64,000 nt of DNA, taken from assembly GCF_001742145.1 (NCBI RefSeq), contig NZ_CP015749.1, positions 496,001 to 560,000 of the forward strand, in the 5' to 3' direction. The first letter of the stretch is position 1; the number at the start of each line of letters is the position of its first letter. Below the pieces are notes generated by a model. The model ran no database searches, had not been told where the DNA came from, and saw only the letters and a program-made list of their open reading frames with translations. This document shows positions 52,404 to 62,987 of this stretch, piece after piece. The position numbers and the translations under genes were made by a program. This DNA comes from Pectobacterium parmentieri. GTDB lineage: Bacteria; Pseudomonadota; Gammaproteobacteria; Enterobacterales; Enterobacteriaceae.

Positions 52404-52720
52404 GTCATGAATATGACCCGTTCCTGGTATATCGGAGCGGGTTACTGACAAAAAGTGTGAATCCGTTGCTGTAATAGTCCGCCTGCCGTTCTCGACTCAT
52501 CCTCTCTATATCGCTATAATGCTGCGTCTATTTTTCCTGAATGTATTCGGGACGCTTCTGACTACAAGGACGGGGTTGGCAATTTCCCGGTTCTGCGAGG
52601 TTGATTCGAGCTGTGCGCCTTGGTGCCAGCCGTCTAAATTAGTCTTGCTGTCGTGAGGGTTTTTCGTCGCGAGAATAGTTTTGGGGTTGACCGATCACTG
52701 TGATTTTTTGAGGTAACAAG
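52404..52720. other. Intergenic region and long leader before tig
   Basis: This 317-bp gap has a weak hairpin after bolA (52416-52442), a sigma-70 promoter (52492-52520) and then about 190 nt of untranslated tig leader. No gene is apparent. Confidence 0.55.
52492..52520 (+). promoter_or_regulatory. Promoter of tig
   Basis: TCGACT (52492-52497), 17 bp, then a perfect TATAAT (52515-52520). The predicted leader is about 190 nt. Confidence 0.6.
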
Positions 52721-54025
52721 ATGCAAGTTTCAGTTGAAACCACTCAAGGTCTGGGACGTCGCGTAACGATTACCGTTGCTGCTGACATCATTGAGAGTGC
52801 GGTGAAGAGCGAGCTGGTCAACGCGGCCAAAAAAGTACGTATTGACGGTTTTCGTAAAGGCAAAGTGCCGATGAATGTTGTTGCTCAGCGTTATGGTGCC
52901 TCTGTGCGTCAGGACGTATTGGGTGACCTGATGCAGCGCAACTTTGTTGACGCTATCATCAAAGAAAAAATTAATCCGGTTGGCGCGCCTAACTATATCC
53001 CTGGCGAATACGCTGTCGGCGGCGACTTCACTTACTCTGTTGAGTTTGATGTATACCCAGAAGTCGAACTGAAAGGTCTGGATGCAATCGAAGTTGAAAA
53101 ACCGGTTGTTGAAGTGACTGACGCAGATGTTGATACCATGCTGGATACGCTGCGTAAGCAACAGGCTACCTGGAAAGAAACTGACCGCGCTGCGGCAGCG
53201 GAAGATCGTGCCACTATCGATTTCACTGGCTCTATCGACGGTGAAGTCTTTGAAGGCGGAGAAGCATCCGACTTTGTTCTGGCGATGGGCCAGAATCGCA
53301 TGATCCCAGGCTTTGAAGATGGCATCGTTGGGCATAAAGCGGGCGAAGAATTCACGATCAACGTGAACTTCCCAGAAGATTACCATGCTGAAAACCTGAA
53401 AGGAAAAGCGGCTCAGTTCGCTATCGTCCTGAAGAAAGTTGAAGAGCGTGAACTGCCTGAACTGACTGAAGAATTCATCAAGCGTTTCGGCGTGGCTGAT
53501 GGTTCTCAGGAAGGTCTGCGTGCTGAAGTCCGTAAAAATATGGAGCGTGAGTTGAAAGGCGCGGTGCGTAACCGTGTGAAGACTCAAGTTCTGGATGGAC
53601 TGATCAACGCAAACGAGATCGAAGTGCCTGTCGCACTGATCGATGGCGAAATTGATGTTCTGCGCCGTCAGGCTGCACAGCGTTTTGGTGGCAACGAGAA
53701 GCAAGCGCTGGAATTACCGCGTGAGCTGTTCGAAGAGCAAGCTAAACGCCGTGTTGTGATCGGTCTGCTGCTGGGCGAAGTGATCAGCAGCAATGAGCTG
53801 AAAGCTGATGAAGCACGCGTTAATGCACTGATCGAAGAGATGGCCTCTGCTTACGAAGATCCGCAGGAAGTTATCGAGTTCTACAGCAAAAATAAAGAGC
53901 TGCTGAACAACATGCGTAACGTCGCGCTGGAAGAGCAAGCGGTAGAAACTGTGCTTGCTAAAGCGAAAGTGGTTGAGAAATCAGTAAGCTTCAACGAACT
54001 GATGAACCAAACGACTACGGCATAA
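52721..54025 (+). CDS. tig: Trigger factor
   Basis: A 434-residue ribosome-bound chaperone and peptidyl-prolyl isomerase that meets nascent chains at the exit tunnel. The ribosome-binding signature GFRKGKVP lies at 43-50 (F44-R45-K46), the FKBP domain at about 150-245 ([28 protein letters not shown]), and the helical substrate-binding arms fill the C-terminus. It ends with a strong terminator. Confidence 0.98.
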   Translation: MQVSVETTQGLGRRVTITVAADIIESAVKSELVNAAKKVRIDGFRKGKVPMNVVAQRYGASVRQDVLGDLMQRNFVDAIIKEKINPVGAPNYIPGEYAVGGDFTYSVEFDVYPEVELKGLDAIEVEKPVVEVTDADVDTMLDTLRKQQATWKETDRAAAAEDRATIDFTGSIDGEVFEGGEASDFVLAMGQNRMIPGFEDGIVGHKAGEEFTINVNFPEDYHAENLKGKAAQFAIVLKKVEERELPELTEEFIKRFGVADGSQEGLRAEVRKNMERELKGAVRNRVKTQVLDGLINANEIEVPVALIDGEIDVLRRQAAQRFGGNEKQALELPRELFEEQAKRRVVIGLLLGEVISSNELKADEARVNALIEEMASAYEDPQEVIEFYSKNKELLNNMRNVALEEQAVETVLAKAKVVEKSVSFNELMNQTTTA

Positions 54026-54076
54026 GCCTTGTTGATCTCAACAGTGCTTATTGTGTAGTTGGGGTGCTTCCCTATC

Positions 54077-54110
54077 AAAAGCCCGTGCCTTATGGCGCGG
54101 GCTTTTTGCT
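54077..54110 (+). terminator. Terminator of tig
   Basis: AAAGCCCGTGCC and GGCGCGGGCTTT form a long stem with a 4-nt loop followed by a T-run. Confidence 0.9.
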
Positions 54111-54339
54111 TATAGTTTTATGCCATCTTGATACTGATGATTAGCGTCTGGACGCTACATTATCTCCGGTATTCCCGTCAGAGAAGGCGCAAGGCATGAT
54201 TGCCTAAAATTGCACTATCATTAACTCAGTGAAGAATTTATTCGGTCAGGCAAAGAGTTAAACCACAGATTTACTGTGCCGATAACGTGTTAATAATAAA
54301 ATAATTGGCTCTTTAATACAGAGCGATTGATAGTGTAAG

Positions 54340-54368
54340 CTTGAAATACAATGTATGTGCCCCCACTC
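54340..54368 (+). promoter_or_regulatory. Sigma-32 heat-shock promoter of clpP
   Basis: CTTGAAA (54340-54346), 14 bp, then CCCCACTC: a close match to the sigma-32 consensus CTTGAAA-N11-16-CCCCATNT. E. coli clpP is also sigma-32 dependent. Confidence 0.7.
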
Positions 54369-54552
54369 ATTGAAGAAGAAAAGTTGGCACAGCAGGTAAA
54401 GATTATCGGCTGTTGGGTTGTTCAACAGGGGCTCAAGGGCGGAGTAGGGTAGGGTTCCATAGTCATCCCCTCCTATCTCTAGTAGAATTGAGCAATGCAA
54501 TGATTGAACAACGCAATAAGAGTGCCGGACGCATTTTATCTAGGAGACGTGA

Positions 54553-55176
54553 ATGTCATACAGTGGCGAACAAGAAAGACAAGCACCTCATATGGCATTA
54601 GTGCCGATGGTGGTTGAACAGACCTCGCGTGGGGAACGTTCTTACGATATCTATTCCCGTCTGCTAAAAGAACGGATAATCTTCCTGACTGGTCAGGTGG
54701 AAGATCACATGGCGAATCTGGTTGTGGCACAGATGCTGTTTCTGGAAGCCGAAAACCCAGAAAAAGACATTTATCTGTACATTAACTCACCCGGTGGCGT
54801 GATTACTGCAGGTATGTCCATTTATGACACCATGCAGTTTATCAAACCAGATGTCAGCACGATTTGTATGGGACAGGCTTGTTCAATGGGCGCGTTCCTG
54901 CTGACGGCTGGTGCCAAAGGCAAACGTATTTGCTTGCCTAACTCACGCGTCATGATTCACCAGCCATTGGGTGGTTTCCAGGGGCAGGCAACGGATATTG
55001 AAATCCATGCCAAAGAAATACTGAAAGTGAAAGCCAAAATGAATGAGCTGATGGCGAAACACACGGGACAACCTCTTGAAGCGATAGAGAGAGACACAGA
55101 GCGCGATCGTTTCCTCTCTGCAAGTGAGGCAGTAGAATACGGTTTGGTAGACTCCGTATTCACTAACCGTGGGTAA
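54553..55176 (+). CDS. clpP: ATP-dependent Clp protease proteolytic subunit
   Basis: A 207-residue serine protease that forms a double heptameric ring and degrades substrates unfolded by ClpX or ClpA. The catalytic triad is S111 (GQACSMGA), H136 (MIHQPLGG) and D185. The propeptide [14 protein letters not shown] is cleaved before ALVPMVVEQ (after residue 14). TAGGAGA precedes the ATG. clpX follows after 162 bp. Confidence 0.98.
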   Translation: MSYSGEQERQAPHMALVPMVVEQTSRGERSYDIYSRLLKERIIFLTGQVEDHMANLVVAQMLFLEAENPEKDIYLYINSPGGVITAGMSIYDTMQFIKPDVSTICMGQACSMGAFLLTAGAKGKRICLPNSRVMIHQPLGGFQGQATDIEIHAKEILKVKAKMNELMAKHTGQPLEAIERDTERDRFLSASEAVEYGLVDSVFTNRG

Positions 55177-55338
55177 TTATTCGCCATATTAGCGGTCTGA
55201 TATGGCTAAAGATCAGTGTTCGACCGATAGTCTGTTGTGCGAAGTTATTTTACGCGTATTGGCTATAAATATCGGCGTTCGTTGTAGCGGTATCGCTGTG
55301 GTTGGCCTGCGGGCAAAAGACGAAAAGAGGTTTGACTC

Positions 55339-56613
55339 ATGACAGATAAGCGCAAAGACGGTTCAGGAAAGTTACTGTACTGCTCTTTTTGCGGCAAAAG
55401 CCAGCATGAAGTGCGTAAGCTGATTGCCGGGCCGTCGGTGTATATCTGCGATGAATGTGTTGACTTGTGTAACGACATTATTCGCGAAGAAATTAAGGAA
55501 GTATCGCCCCACCGTGAGCGCAGTGCGTTGCCGACGCCACACGAAATTCGCCACCACCTTGACGATTACGTCATTGGTCAAGAGCAGGCCAAGAAGGTAT
55601 TGGCCGTTGCGGTCTATAACCACTATAAACGCTTGCGTAATGGTGACAGCAGCAACGGGATCGAACTGGGTAAAAGTAACATCCTGCTGATCGGTCCGAC
55701 AGGGAGCGGTAAAACGCTGTTGGCCGAAACGCTGGCGCGCTTCTTAGATGTCCCGTTCACCATGGCGGATGCGACCACGCTGACTGAAGCGGGTTACGTC
55801 GGTGAAGACGTTGAAAACATCATTCAGAAACTGCTGCAGAAGTGCGATTATGATGTGCAGAAAGCGCAGCGTGGGATTGTCTATATCGATGAAATCGACA
55901 AGATTTCTCGTAAGTCAGACAACCCATCGATCACCCGTGATGTGTCTGGTGAAGGCGTGCAACAGGCGCTGCTGAAGCTGATCGAAGGGACGATTGCCGC
56001 GGTTCCGCCACAGGGTGGCCGTAAGCATCCGCAGCAGGAGTTCTTGCAGGTTGATACCTCCAAGATCCTATTCATCTGTGGTGGTGCGTTCGCGGGGCTG
56101 GACAAAGTGATCGAGCAGCGTACCGATACGGGACGCGGTATTGGCTTCAATGCGACGGTTAAAGGATCGGCTGAAAAAGCGACCGAAGGCGAATTGTTAA
56201 GTCATGTTGAGCCGGGTGATTTGATCAAATTTGGTTTGATTCCTGAGTTCATCGGGCGTCTACCGGTTGTCGCAACGCTGAGAGAATTGAGCGAAGACGC
56301 ATTGATTCAGATTCTGCGTGAGCCGAAGAATGCGCTGACCAAACAGTATCAGGCGCTGTTCAATCTGGAAGGCGTTGAGCTGGAATTCCGTGATGAAGCG
56401 CTGACGGCGATTGCGAAGAAAGCGATGGTGCGTAAAACAGGTGCGCGTGGTTTGCGTTCCATTGTTGAAGCTGCGTTGCTGGAAACGATGTACGATCTGC
56501 CATCGCTGGAAAGTGTGGATAAAGTTGTTATTGATGAATCCGTGATTGCTGGGCAGTCGGAGCCATTGCTGATCTATGGCAAGCCCGAGACACAGCAGGC
56601 TTCTGGCGAATAA
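55339..56613 (+). CDS. clpX: ATP-dependent Clp protease ATPase subunit ClpX
   Basis: A 424-residue AAA+ unfoldase for ClpP. The N-terminal zinc-binding domain uses C15, C18, C37 and C40. Walker A GPTGSGKT ends around K125-T126, Walker B is VYIDEID with D184/E185, the ClpP-docking IGF loop is present in [12 protein letters not shown], and sensor 2 lies in [10 protein letters not shown]. Length equals E. coli ClpX. Confidence 0.98.
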   Translation: MTDKRKDGSGKLLYCSFCGKSQHEVRKLIAGPSVYICDECVDLCNDIIREEIKEVSPHRERSALPTPHEIRHHLDDYVIGQEQAKKVLAVAVYNHYKRLRNGDSSNGIELGKSNILLIGPTGSGKTLLAETLARFLDVPFTMADATTLTEAGYVGEDVENIIQKLLQKCDYDVQKAQRGIVYIDEIDKISRKSDNPSITRDVSGEGVQQALLKLIEGTIAAVPPQGGRKHPQQEFLQVDTSKILFICGGAFAGLDKVIEQRTDTGRGIGFNATVKGSAEKATEGELLSHVEPGDLIKFGLIPEFIGRLPVVATLRELSEDALIQILREPKNALTKQYQALFNLEGVELEFRDEALTAIAKKAMVRKTGARGLRSIVEAALLETMYDLPSLESVDKVVIDESVIAGQSEPLLIYGKPETQQASGE

Positions 56614-56644
56614 TTAATCAACTAAGCTGAATCAAAAAATAAAA

Positions 56645-56673
56645 ATGGGGGATTTTATCCCCCATTCGTTTTT
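56645..56673 (+). terminator. Terminator of clpX
   Basis: ATGGGGG-ATTTTAT-CCCCCAT is followed by TCGTTTTT. Confidence 0.85.
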
Positions 56674-56689
56674 ACACGTATTCTGATTG

Positions 56690-56717
56690 TTGAATGTGAG
56701 ATATTTATCCCCATATA
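56690..56717 (+). promoter_or_regulatory. Sigma-32 heat-shock promoter of lon
   Basis: TTGAATG begins at 56690 and CCCCATATA lies at 56709-56717, about 14 bp apart. The -10 and the downstream ACCTGGCGGAAACGAAACTAAG leader segment closely resemble those of E. coli lon. Confidence 0.75.
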
Positions 56718-56803
56718 CTCAAATACCTATTTGATGAAACTGTGAAAACCGCGTTTCACGAGATTCCCATAACCTGGCGGAAACGAAACTAAGAGAGAGC
56801 TCT

Positions 56804-59185
56804 ATGAACCCTGAGCGTTCCGAACGCATAGAAATCCCCGTATTGCCATTGCGCGATGTGGTGGTTTATCCGCACATGGTCATTCCGTTGTTTGTTGGTC
56901 GGGAGAAATCGATTCGGTGCCTTGAAGCCGCAATGGATCATGACAAGAAGATCATGCTGGTGGCACAGAAAGAAGCTTCAACGGATGAGCCAAGTATTAA
57001 CGATCTTTTTTCGGTAGGGACGGTAGCCTCAATTCTTCAAATGCTGAAACTGCCTGACGGCACGGTAAAAGTGCTGGTCGAGGGGTTACAGCGTGCGCGT
57101 ATTACGACGCTCTCTGATAGCGGTGAGCATTTCGCTGCACACGCCGAATATCTTGATTCCCCGGCGATTGACGAGCGTGAGCAGGAAGTCCTCATGCGCA
57201 CGGCGATTAATCAGTTTGAGGGATACATCAAACTGAACAAGAAGATCCCGCCGGAAGTGCTGACGTCGCTGAACAGCATTGATGATGCCGCACGTTTAGC
57301 TGATACCATTGCTGCGCACATGCCGCTGAAATTGTCCGATAAGCAGTCTGTACTTGAAATGTTCGACATCACTGAACGTTTGGAGTACCTGATGGCGATG
57401 ATGGAATCCGAAATCGACCTGTTGCAGGTAGAAAAACGGATCCGTGGCCGCGTTAAGAAACAAATGGAAAAAAGCCAGCGCGAGTACTATTTGAATGAGC
57501 AAATGAAAGCTATTCAGAAAGAGCTGGGCGAGATGGATGACGCACCCGATGAGATCGAAGCGTTAAAGCGCAAGATCGAAGCGGCAAAGATGCCGAAAGA
57601 CGCACGTGAAAAAGCCGAAGCAGAGTTACAAAAGCTGAAAATGATGTCGCCAATGTCGGCGGAAGCAACGGTGGTGCGTAGCTATATTGACTGGATGGTG
57701 CAGGTGCCATGGAATGCGCGCAGTAAAGTGAAGAAAGATTTGCTGAAAGCGCAGGAAATGCTGGATACCGACCATTATGGGCTGGATCGCGTCAAAGAAC
57801 GTATCCTCGAATATCTCGCAGTACAGAGCCGTGTCAGCAAAATCAGAGGGCCGATTCTGTGTTTGGTTGGGCCTCCAGGCGTGGGTAAAACGTCGCTCGG
57901 TCAGTCTATTGCCAAAGCAACCGGACGTCAGTATGTGCGCATGGCTCTGGGTGGCGTGCGTGACGAAGCGGAAATCCGTGGGCACCGCCGTACCTATATC
58001 GGTTCAATGCCGGGCAAACTGATCCAGAAAATGGCGAAAATCGGTGTAAAAAACCCGTTATTCCTGCTGGATGAGATCGACAAAATGTCTTCCGACATGC
58101 GTGGCGATCCGGCTTCTGCTTTGCTGGAAGTGCTTGACCCTGAGCAGAACGTTGCATTTAACGATCACTATCTGGAAGTCGATTACGATCTGTCCGATGT
58201 GATGTTTGTTGCCACGTCTAACTCCATGAACATCCCGGCACCGTTGCTTGACCGTATGGAAGTCATTCGTCTTTCCGGCTATACCGAAGATGAAAAACTG
58301 AATATCGCCAAACAGCACTTGGTGCCGAAACAGATCGAGCGTAATGCGCTGAAAAAGGGTGAATTGTCGGTAGAAGACAGTGCGATTGTGGGTATTATCC
58401 GTTATTACACGCGTGAAGCTGGCGTGCGTAGCCTGGAGCGTGAAATCTCCAAACTGTGCCGTAAAGCAGTGAAAACGCTGTTGATGGATAAATCGACTAA
58501 GCACATCCAGGTTTCGGGAGATAACCTTAAGGATTTCCTTGGGGTACAGCGCTTTGACTATGGCCGCGCGGATGATGAAAATCGCGTAGGGCAGGTGACC
58601 GGTCTTGCTTGGACAGAAGTCGGTGGCGATCTGCTGACGATTGAAACCGCTTGTGTGCCGGGTAAAGGGAAGCTGACCTACACTGGTTCATTGGGCGAGG
58701 TCATGCAGGAGTCGATTCAGGCTGCGCTTACCGTGGTTCGTGCCCGAGCGGAAAAATTAGGCATCAATGCTGATTTTTATGAGAAACGTGATATTCACGT
58801 TCACGTTCCGGAAGGAGCGACGCCGAAAGACGGGCCGAGCGCGGGTATTGCTATGTGTACTGCACTGGTTTCTTGTCTGACAGGCAATCCGGTGCGTGCG
58901 GATGTGGCGATGACGGGGGAGATTACCCTGCGCGGTCTGGTATTGCCGATCGGCGGCCTGAAAGAGAAATTGCTTGCTGCACACCGCGGTGGAATCAAGA
59001 CGGTATTGATTCCAGATGATAACAAGCGCGATCTGGAGGATATCCCACAGAACGTGATTGCCGATCTGGAAATTCATCCGGTGAAACGTATCGAGGAAGT
59101 GTTGGCGTTAGCGTTGCTGAATGCGCCTTCTGGCATTCAGGTGGTCTCGCCCCCTAAGGCCAGAACCAAAGCCAAGGCAAAATAG
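56804..59185 (+). CDS. lon: ATP-dependent protease La (Lon)
   Basis: A 793-residue AAA+ serine protease degrading damaged proteins and regulators such as SulA and RcsA. The N-terminal substrate domain covers about 1-310, Walker A GPPGVGKT includes K362, Walker B is FLLDEIDKM, and the protease dyad is S679 (DGPSAGIAM) and K722 (LKEKLLAA). It is nine residues longer than E. coli Lon (784), mainly from a basic lysine/alanine-rich C-terminal tail ([11 protein letters not shown]). A heat-shock promoter precedes it. Confidence 0.98.
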   Translation: MNPERSERIEIPVLPLRDVVVYPHMVIPLFVGREKSIRCLEAAMDHDKKIMLVAQKEASTDEPSINDLFSVGTVASILQMLKLPDGTVKVLVEGLQRARITTLSDSGEHFAAHAEYLDSPAIDEREQEVLMRTAINQFEGYIKLNKKIPPEVLTSLNSIDDAARLADTIAAHMPLKLSDKQSVLEMFDITERLEYLMAMMESEIDLLQVEKRIRGRVKKQMEKSQREYYLNEQMKAIQKELGEMDDAPDEIEALKRKIEAAKMPKDAREKAEAELQKLKMMSPMSAEATVVRSYIDWMVQVPWNARSKVKKDLLKAQEMLDTDHYGLDRVKERILEYLAVQSRVSKIRGPILCLVGPPGVGKTSLGQSIAKATGRQYVRMALGGVRDEAEIRGHRRTYIGSMPGKLIQKMAKIGVKNPLFLLDEIDKMSSDMRGDPASALLEVLDPEQNVAFNDHYLEVDYDLSDVMFVATSNSMNIPAPLLDRMEVIRLSGYTEDEKLNIAKQHLVPKQIERNALKKGELSVEDSAIVGIIRYYTREAGVRSLEREISKLCRKAVKTLLMDKSTKHIQVSGDNLKDFLGVQRFDYGRADDENRVGQVTGLAWTEVGGDLLTIETACVPGKGKLTYTGSLGEVMQESIQAALTVVRARAEKLGINADFYEKRDIHVHVPEGATPKDGPSAGIAMCTALVSCLTGNPVRADVAMTGEITLRGLVLPIGGLKEKLLAAHRGGIKTVLIPDDNKRDLEDIPQNVIADLEIHPVKRIEEVLALALLNAPSGIQVVSPPKARTKAKAK

Positions 59186-59218
59186 TGACCTGTCGCAAAA
59201 ACCCTTGAGAAAATCAGG

Positions 59219-59254
59219 GCTGGTGAGTGAAATCGTGCTTGCCAGCTTTTTTTT
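59219..59254 (+). terminator. Terminator of lon
   Basis: GCTGGTGAG (59219-59227) and CTTGCCAGC (59238-59246) pair with two mismatches, followed by eight T. Confidence 0.8.
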
Positions 59255-59377
59255 GTACCGCTAAGTTAGAGCACTGTTAGTTTTAGCCGTAACTGGCTAA
59301 GCATGACAGTATTGATAATACGTGTCGCGTCTTGGGACATTGAAGCGCGATAAGAGAATTCCAGAGGGGATGACAGA

Positions 59378-59650
59378 GTGAACAAGTCACAATTGATCGA
59401 CAAAATTGCCGCAGATGCTGATATTTCCAAAGCGGCAGCAGGGCGTGTGTTAGATGCAATTATTGGTTCCGTTACCGAATCCCTGAAAGAAGGGGATGAT
59501 GTTGCCTTAGTTGGTTTTGGTACTTTCTCAGTGCGTGAACGTGCTGCCCGTACCGGTCGTAACCCGCAGACGGGTAAGGAAATCAGTATCCCTGCGGCAA
59601 AAGTACCAGGATTCCGTGCTGGTAAAACGCTGAAAGACGCTGTTAACTGA
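59378..59650 (+). CDS. hupB: DNA-binding protein HU-beta
   Basis: A 90-residue histone-like protein that bends and compacts DNA as HU homodimer or HU-alpha/beta heterodimer. The DNA-clasping arm contains [26 protein letters not shown] with the intercalating proline. Length equals E. coli HU-beta. It has its own terminator. Confidence 0.98.
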   Translation: MNKSQLIDKIAADADISKAAAGRVLDAIIGSVTESLKEGDDVALVGFGTFSVRERAARTGRNPQTGKEISIPAAKVPGFRAGKTLKDAVN

Positions 59651-59986
59651 TTATTACGTCACAGGTTTGGTTGATAACCACTTTGGGTGCCAAACAATAC
59701 CTGACGCAATGATATTGGTAGGGTAAGATACGAGGCGCATCATTTTGTGATGTGCCTTTTATTTATATAGAACTATACATACCCGACACACGGCGGAACG
59801 TGGCTGAGGCGACGTTAAAACAGCAAGCATTGTTTTTTTAAATTAAACAGAGCAACTGTCGTTGTGTGGTGGGCAATAAGCTTAAGTGCGCCCTAGCCTT
59901 GTATTGGGCTATAGCAATCGCAAGGATGCATGGCTCCGGCCAGCGCAGGGAGTTTTATCCATTCTACAGCGGAGTGTTGTCACATT
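59651..59986. other. Intergenic region between hupB and ppiD
   Basis: The 336-bp gap holds the hupB terminator (59733-59761) and the ppiD promoter and leader. The ppiD frame is open 19 codons upstream of the true start, but with no coding signs. Confidence 0.55.
59733..59761 (+). terminator. Terminator of hupB
   Basis: AGGCGCATCA and TGATGTGCCT pair across TTTTG, followed by TTTTA. Confidence 0.8.
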
Positions 59987-61870
59987 ATGATGGACAATTT
60001 ACGTACGGCCGCGAATAACGTCGTGCTCAAAATTATTCTTGCTTTGATCATCGCATCATTCGTTTTAACTGGCGTTGGTGATTATCTTATTGGTGGTTCC
60101 GGAGATTACGCTGCAAAAGTGAACGGGCAGGAAATTACCCGCGGACAGCTTGAGCAAGCGGTACAGAACGAACGCAGTCGTCAGCAGGAAGCCTTGGGAG
60201 AGAATTTCTCTATCCTGGCTAGTAATGACGGTTATATGCAGCAATTGCGTAAGCAGGCACTCTCCCAACTGATTGATGAAACCTTGCTGGATCAGTATGC
60301 CAACAAGCTGGGGTTGAACATCAGCGATGAGCAAATCAGACAGGCGATCTTTGACGTTCCCGCGTTTCAGACAAACAAGCATTTTGATAATGAAAAATAT
60401 TTGGATCAGGTTCGCCGCCTTGGCGTAACGCCGGATATGTATGCTCAGATGTTACGTAAGCAATTGACTTCACAACAGTTGATTCGTGGTTTTGGCAACA
60501 CCGCATTCCTGCTGCCGCAGGAGATCGACAATCTGGTGAAGCTGGCTGCACAAGATCGCGTTGTTCGTGTAGCAACCATTGATGTCGCTGCCAAGGCGAA
60601 AGCCCTGACGGTTGCTGATGATGAAGTACAGAGCTATTACGATCAAAATAAAGGGCGTTTCATCGCACCAGAAGAATTCAAAGTCAGCTATATCACGCTG
60701 GATGCTGCAAGCATCATGGACAATGTGAAAATAGATGATAAGGCCATCAATGATTTCTACGAGCAGAATAAGAACGACTATTCCCAACCTGAACGCAAAA
60801 AATTCAGCGTCATTCAGGTGAAGAATGAGGCAGATGCAACGTCTGTTCTGGATGCGTTGAAGCAAGGTGGCGATTTCGCTACGCTGGCGAAAGAGAAATC
60901 AACCGACATCATCTCGCGCCGTAATGGTGGCGATCTGGGGTGGATGGACGAAAACAGCACGATTGATGAGCTTAAGCAGGCAAAACTGGCGGAGAAAGGC
61001 CAGGTTTCCTCAGCAATTAAATCCTCTGTTGGCTACCTTATTGTGCGTCTGGATGATGTTCAACCGCAGCAGGTTAAACCGCTGAGCGACGTGCGTGCTG
61101 AGATCGCTGAAAAAGTGAAGCACGAAAAAGCGCAGGATGGGTTCTACGCGCTACAACAAAAAGTGAGTGAGGCGGCTAGCAATGACAACGAGTCCCTGGC
61201 TTCAGCAGAAGAAGCGGCGGGTGTTAAAGCAACGCAGACCGACTGGTTTACGCGTGAGCAGGTTCCTGCTGCACTGAACTTCAAGCCGGTAACGCAATCC
61301 ATCTTTAATGGCGCACTGCTGGGAGAAAATGGTGCTGCGGGCAATAACTCCGATGTGATTAACGTTGACGGCGACCGCGCGTTTGTTCTGCGTATCACCG
61401 AACATCGGCCTGAAAGCACTCGTCCTCTGGATCAGGTCCGTACCGAGATCGTAGAGGCTCTGAAACGTCAGAAGGCTGAGCAGCAGGCTCGTGTAGACGC
61501 TGAGAAAATTCTGGCTGAGCTAAAACAAGGTAAAGACGACGCACTTAAAGCCGCAGGATTGAGCTTTGGTCAGGCAAAAACGCTGTCCTCTATCTCTCAA
61601 GGCGATGCAACGGCAGAGGCCATTTTTGCTATGCCGCATCCAGAGAAAGATAAGCCGTCTTATACGATTACCCAGGATCAGGCCGGTAACATCGTGCTGG
61701 CTGCGCTGGATAGCGTAACGCCACATCAGCTAAATGATGAGCAGAAAACACAGTTTGCCAGCCAGGTTCAGCAAGGCTCTCTGGGGGCGCTGTTTGATTC
61801 TCTGCTGTCTAGCTTGCGTAGTGAAGCGAAAATCAAGATGGGCAATGCGGCGGCGCAGGAACAGCAATAA
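59987..61870 (+). CDS. ppiD: Periplasmic folding chaperone PpiD
   Basis: A 627-residue inner-membrane-anchored chaperone at the periplasmic side of the Sec translocon. It has a single membrane segment at about 14-34 (VVLKIILALIIASFVLTGVGDYLIGG), SurA-like N-terminal helices, and a parvulin domain at about 265-355 (RKKFSVIQVKNEADA, DFATLAKEKSTD, GGDLGWMDE). The parvulin domain of E. coli PpiD is inactive. ATG 59987 (MMDNLRTAAN) matches the family start; I discard 19 upstream codons. Slightly longer than E. coli PpiD (623). Confidence 0.96.
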   Translation: MMDNLRTAANNVVLKIILALIIASFVLTGVGDYLIGGSGDYAAKVNGQEITRGQLEQAVQNERSRQQEALGENFSILASNDGYMQQLRKQALSQLIDETLLDQYANKLGLNISDEQIRQAIFDVPAFQTNKHFDNEKYLDQVRRLGVTPDMYAQMLRKQLTSQQLIRGFGNTAFLLPQEIDNLVKLAAQDRVVRVATIDVAAKAKALTVADDEVQSYYDQNKGRFIAPEEFKVSYITLDAASIMDNVKIDDKAINDFYEQNKNDYSQPERKKFSVIQVKNEADATSVLDALKQGGDFATLAKEKSTDIISRRNGGDLGWMDENSTIDELKQAKLAEKGQVSSAIKSSVGYLIVRLDDVQPQQVKPLSDVRAEIAEKVKHEKAQDGFYALQQKVSEAASNDNESLASAEEAAGVKATQTDWFTREQVPAALNFKPVTQSIFNGALLGENGAAGNNSDVINVDGDRAFVLRITEHRPESTRPLDQVRTEIVEALKRQKAEQQARVDAEKILAELKQGKDDALKAAGLSFGQAKTLSSISQGDATAEAIFAMPHPEKDKPSYTITQDQAGNIVLAALDSVTPHQLNDEQKTQFASQVQQGSLGALFDSLLSSLRSEAKIKMGNAAAQEQQ

Positions 61871-61904
61871 GCTCCGCAAAAATTTGCAAATCGTTGCAAC
61901 AACC

Positions 61905-61927
61905 AAAGGCCGCTTTCGCGGCCTTTT
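61905..61927 (+). terminator. Terminator of ppiD
   Basis: AAGGCCGC-TTTC-GCGGCCTT followed by TT: strong stem, short T-run. Confidence 0.8.
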
Positions 61928-62008
61928 CCACATTTAAATTCTGCTGTTTGCGATGTCGATTGGTGTACGGCAAGGTAGCCGTGCTGTCACACACATGGAG
62001 GAAACAGC

Positions 62009-62374
62009 ATGAAAAAATCAGGAATAAAAGCACTGTGCTTAATCATTGGGATGAGTTTGTCTGGGTTGCCATTACTGGGTCAGGCGGCACCTAAAGCCGC
62101 TGACAGTACAGCGACGGCGGTGAAATCTGCACCAACAGATCAGAAAGCAGAAAAAGCAACGCTTCCTGATGGTGATGAGGATAAGGTAAGCATTAATACT
62201 GCGGGGGCGGCTGAGCTGGCTGAAATCATGAACGGTGTCGGCCTTAAAAAAGCGGAGGCGATAGTTAGCTACCGTGAACAAAATGGTCCTTTTACCCAGA
62301 TCGATCAATTAACTGAGGTCCCAGGAATCGGAGCCGCGTTAGTTGAGCGTAATCTCTCGCGGTTAAAACTGTAA
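62009..62374 (+). CDS. ybaV: ComEA-like helix-hairpin-helix protein YbaV
   Basis: A 121-residue exported protein: signal peptide of about 27 residues ending GQAAP, a lysine/alanine-rich linker, and two helix-hairpin-helix motifs (about 70-118: INTAGAAELAEIMNGVGLKKAEAIVSY, VPGIGAALVERNL) that bind DNA non-specifically. Homologues of ComEA bind incoming DNA in the periplasm during transformation. Order ppiD-ybaV-fadM matches E. coli. Confidence 0.93.
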   Translation: MKKSGIKALCLIIGMSLSGLPLLGQAAPKAADSTATAVKSAPTDQKAEKATLPDGDEDKVSINTAGAAELAEIMNGVGLKKAEAIVSYREQNGPFTQIDQLTEVPGIGAALVERNLSRLKL

Positions 62375-62416
62375 CGTTTTTAAAACCGTGATGCTTTTAA
62401 AACTGTGATATCAGTC

Positions 62417-62447
62417 GCAGCCCAGTCGAGCACTTTCTCTGGGCTGC
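62417..62447. repeat. Inverted repeat between ybaV and fadM
   Basis: GCAGCCCAG (62417-62425) and CTGGGCTGC (62439-62447) form a perfect 9-bp stem with a 13-nt loop. There is no T-run, so termination is uncertain. Confidence 0.5.
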
Positions 62448-62512
62448 GAACCTCTGCTAGGCTCATTATCAGTCATACCCGTTCTTGATTCTGTCACAGG
62501 AGCATTAATACG

Positions 62513-62911
62513 ATGCAGACGTTCATCACCGTTCGTGGTTATCACATTGATGTTTATCAGCACGTTAATAACGCGCGCTATCTGGAATTTCTGGAAGAGG
62601 CGCGTTGGCAGTGGTTGGAAACGTTGCCCGCGTTTGGCTGGATGCAGAGTAACAATATTGCTTTCGTGGTGGTCAATATCAATATCAACTATCGCAAGCC
62701 TGCCGTTCTCGGTGACGTGCTATGTATTGATAGTGCGCTACTGCAGATAAATACGAAAAGTGGGGTGATCAGTCAGAAGATCACTTGTGTGCCGGATGAA
62801 AGGGATGTGGTTGATGCCACGCTGACGTTTGTCTGCATTGATTTATTGACGCAGAAAGCGCTACCGCTGGAGGGGGTACTGCTGGAGCATTTAAACGAGA
62901 TTCGTCGTTAG
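62513..62911 (+). CDS. fadM: Long-chain acyl-CoA thioesterase FadM
   Basis: A 132-residue single hot-dog-fold thioesterase of the YbgC/4HBT family that hydrolyses long-chain acyl-CoA; E. coli FadM (YbaW) belongs to the fatty-acid degradation regulon. The active-site D13 and H17 lie in DVYQHVNNARYLEFLEEAR. CAGGAG precedes the ATG. Converges on queC. Confidence 0.93.
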   Translation: MQTFITVRGYHIDVYQHVNNARYLEFLEEARWQWLETLPAFGWMQSNNIAFVVVNININYRKPAVLGDVLCIDSALLQINTKSGVISQKITCVPDERDVVDATLTFVCIDLLTQKALPLEGVLLEHLNEIRR

Positions 62912-62987
62912 CATAGGCAGCAGGACACCCCTGTACGATGCGGCCTGCTGGTTTTACTTTGTCGTATAGGTTCTGCGTGGTGCCGCC

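Larger units (their letters stand above)
54026..54552. other. Intergenic region between tig and clpP
   Basis: The 527-bp gap holds the tig terminator, an AT-rich segment at about 54220-54350, and the clpP heat-shock promoter (54340-54368) with a leader of about 180 nt. A minus-strand frame at 54258-54500 has no recognisable features and I do not call it. Confidence 0.6.

Noticed and set aside
52730..53704. 324-codon open frame antisense to tig
   Set aside because: tig is certain from start to end; the antisense frame arises from its codon pattern and matches no family.
54258..54500. 80-codon minus-strand frame between tig and clpP
   Set aside because: It covers the clpP sigma-32 promoter and AT-rich DNA and has no ribosome site or recognisable sequence.
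56614..56803. Small RNA between clpX and lon, as reported in E. coli (sraA)
   Set aside because: I can see the clpX terminator and the lon promoter, but no separate promoter-terminator pair that would support an RNA gene.
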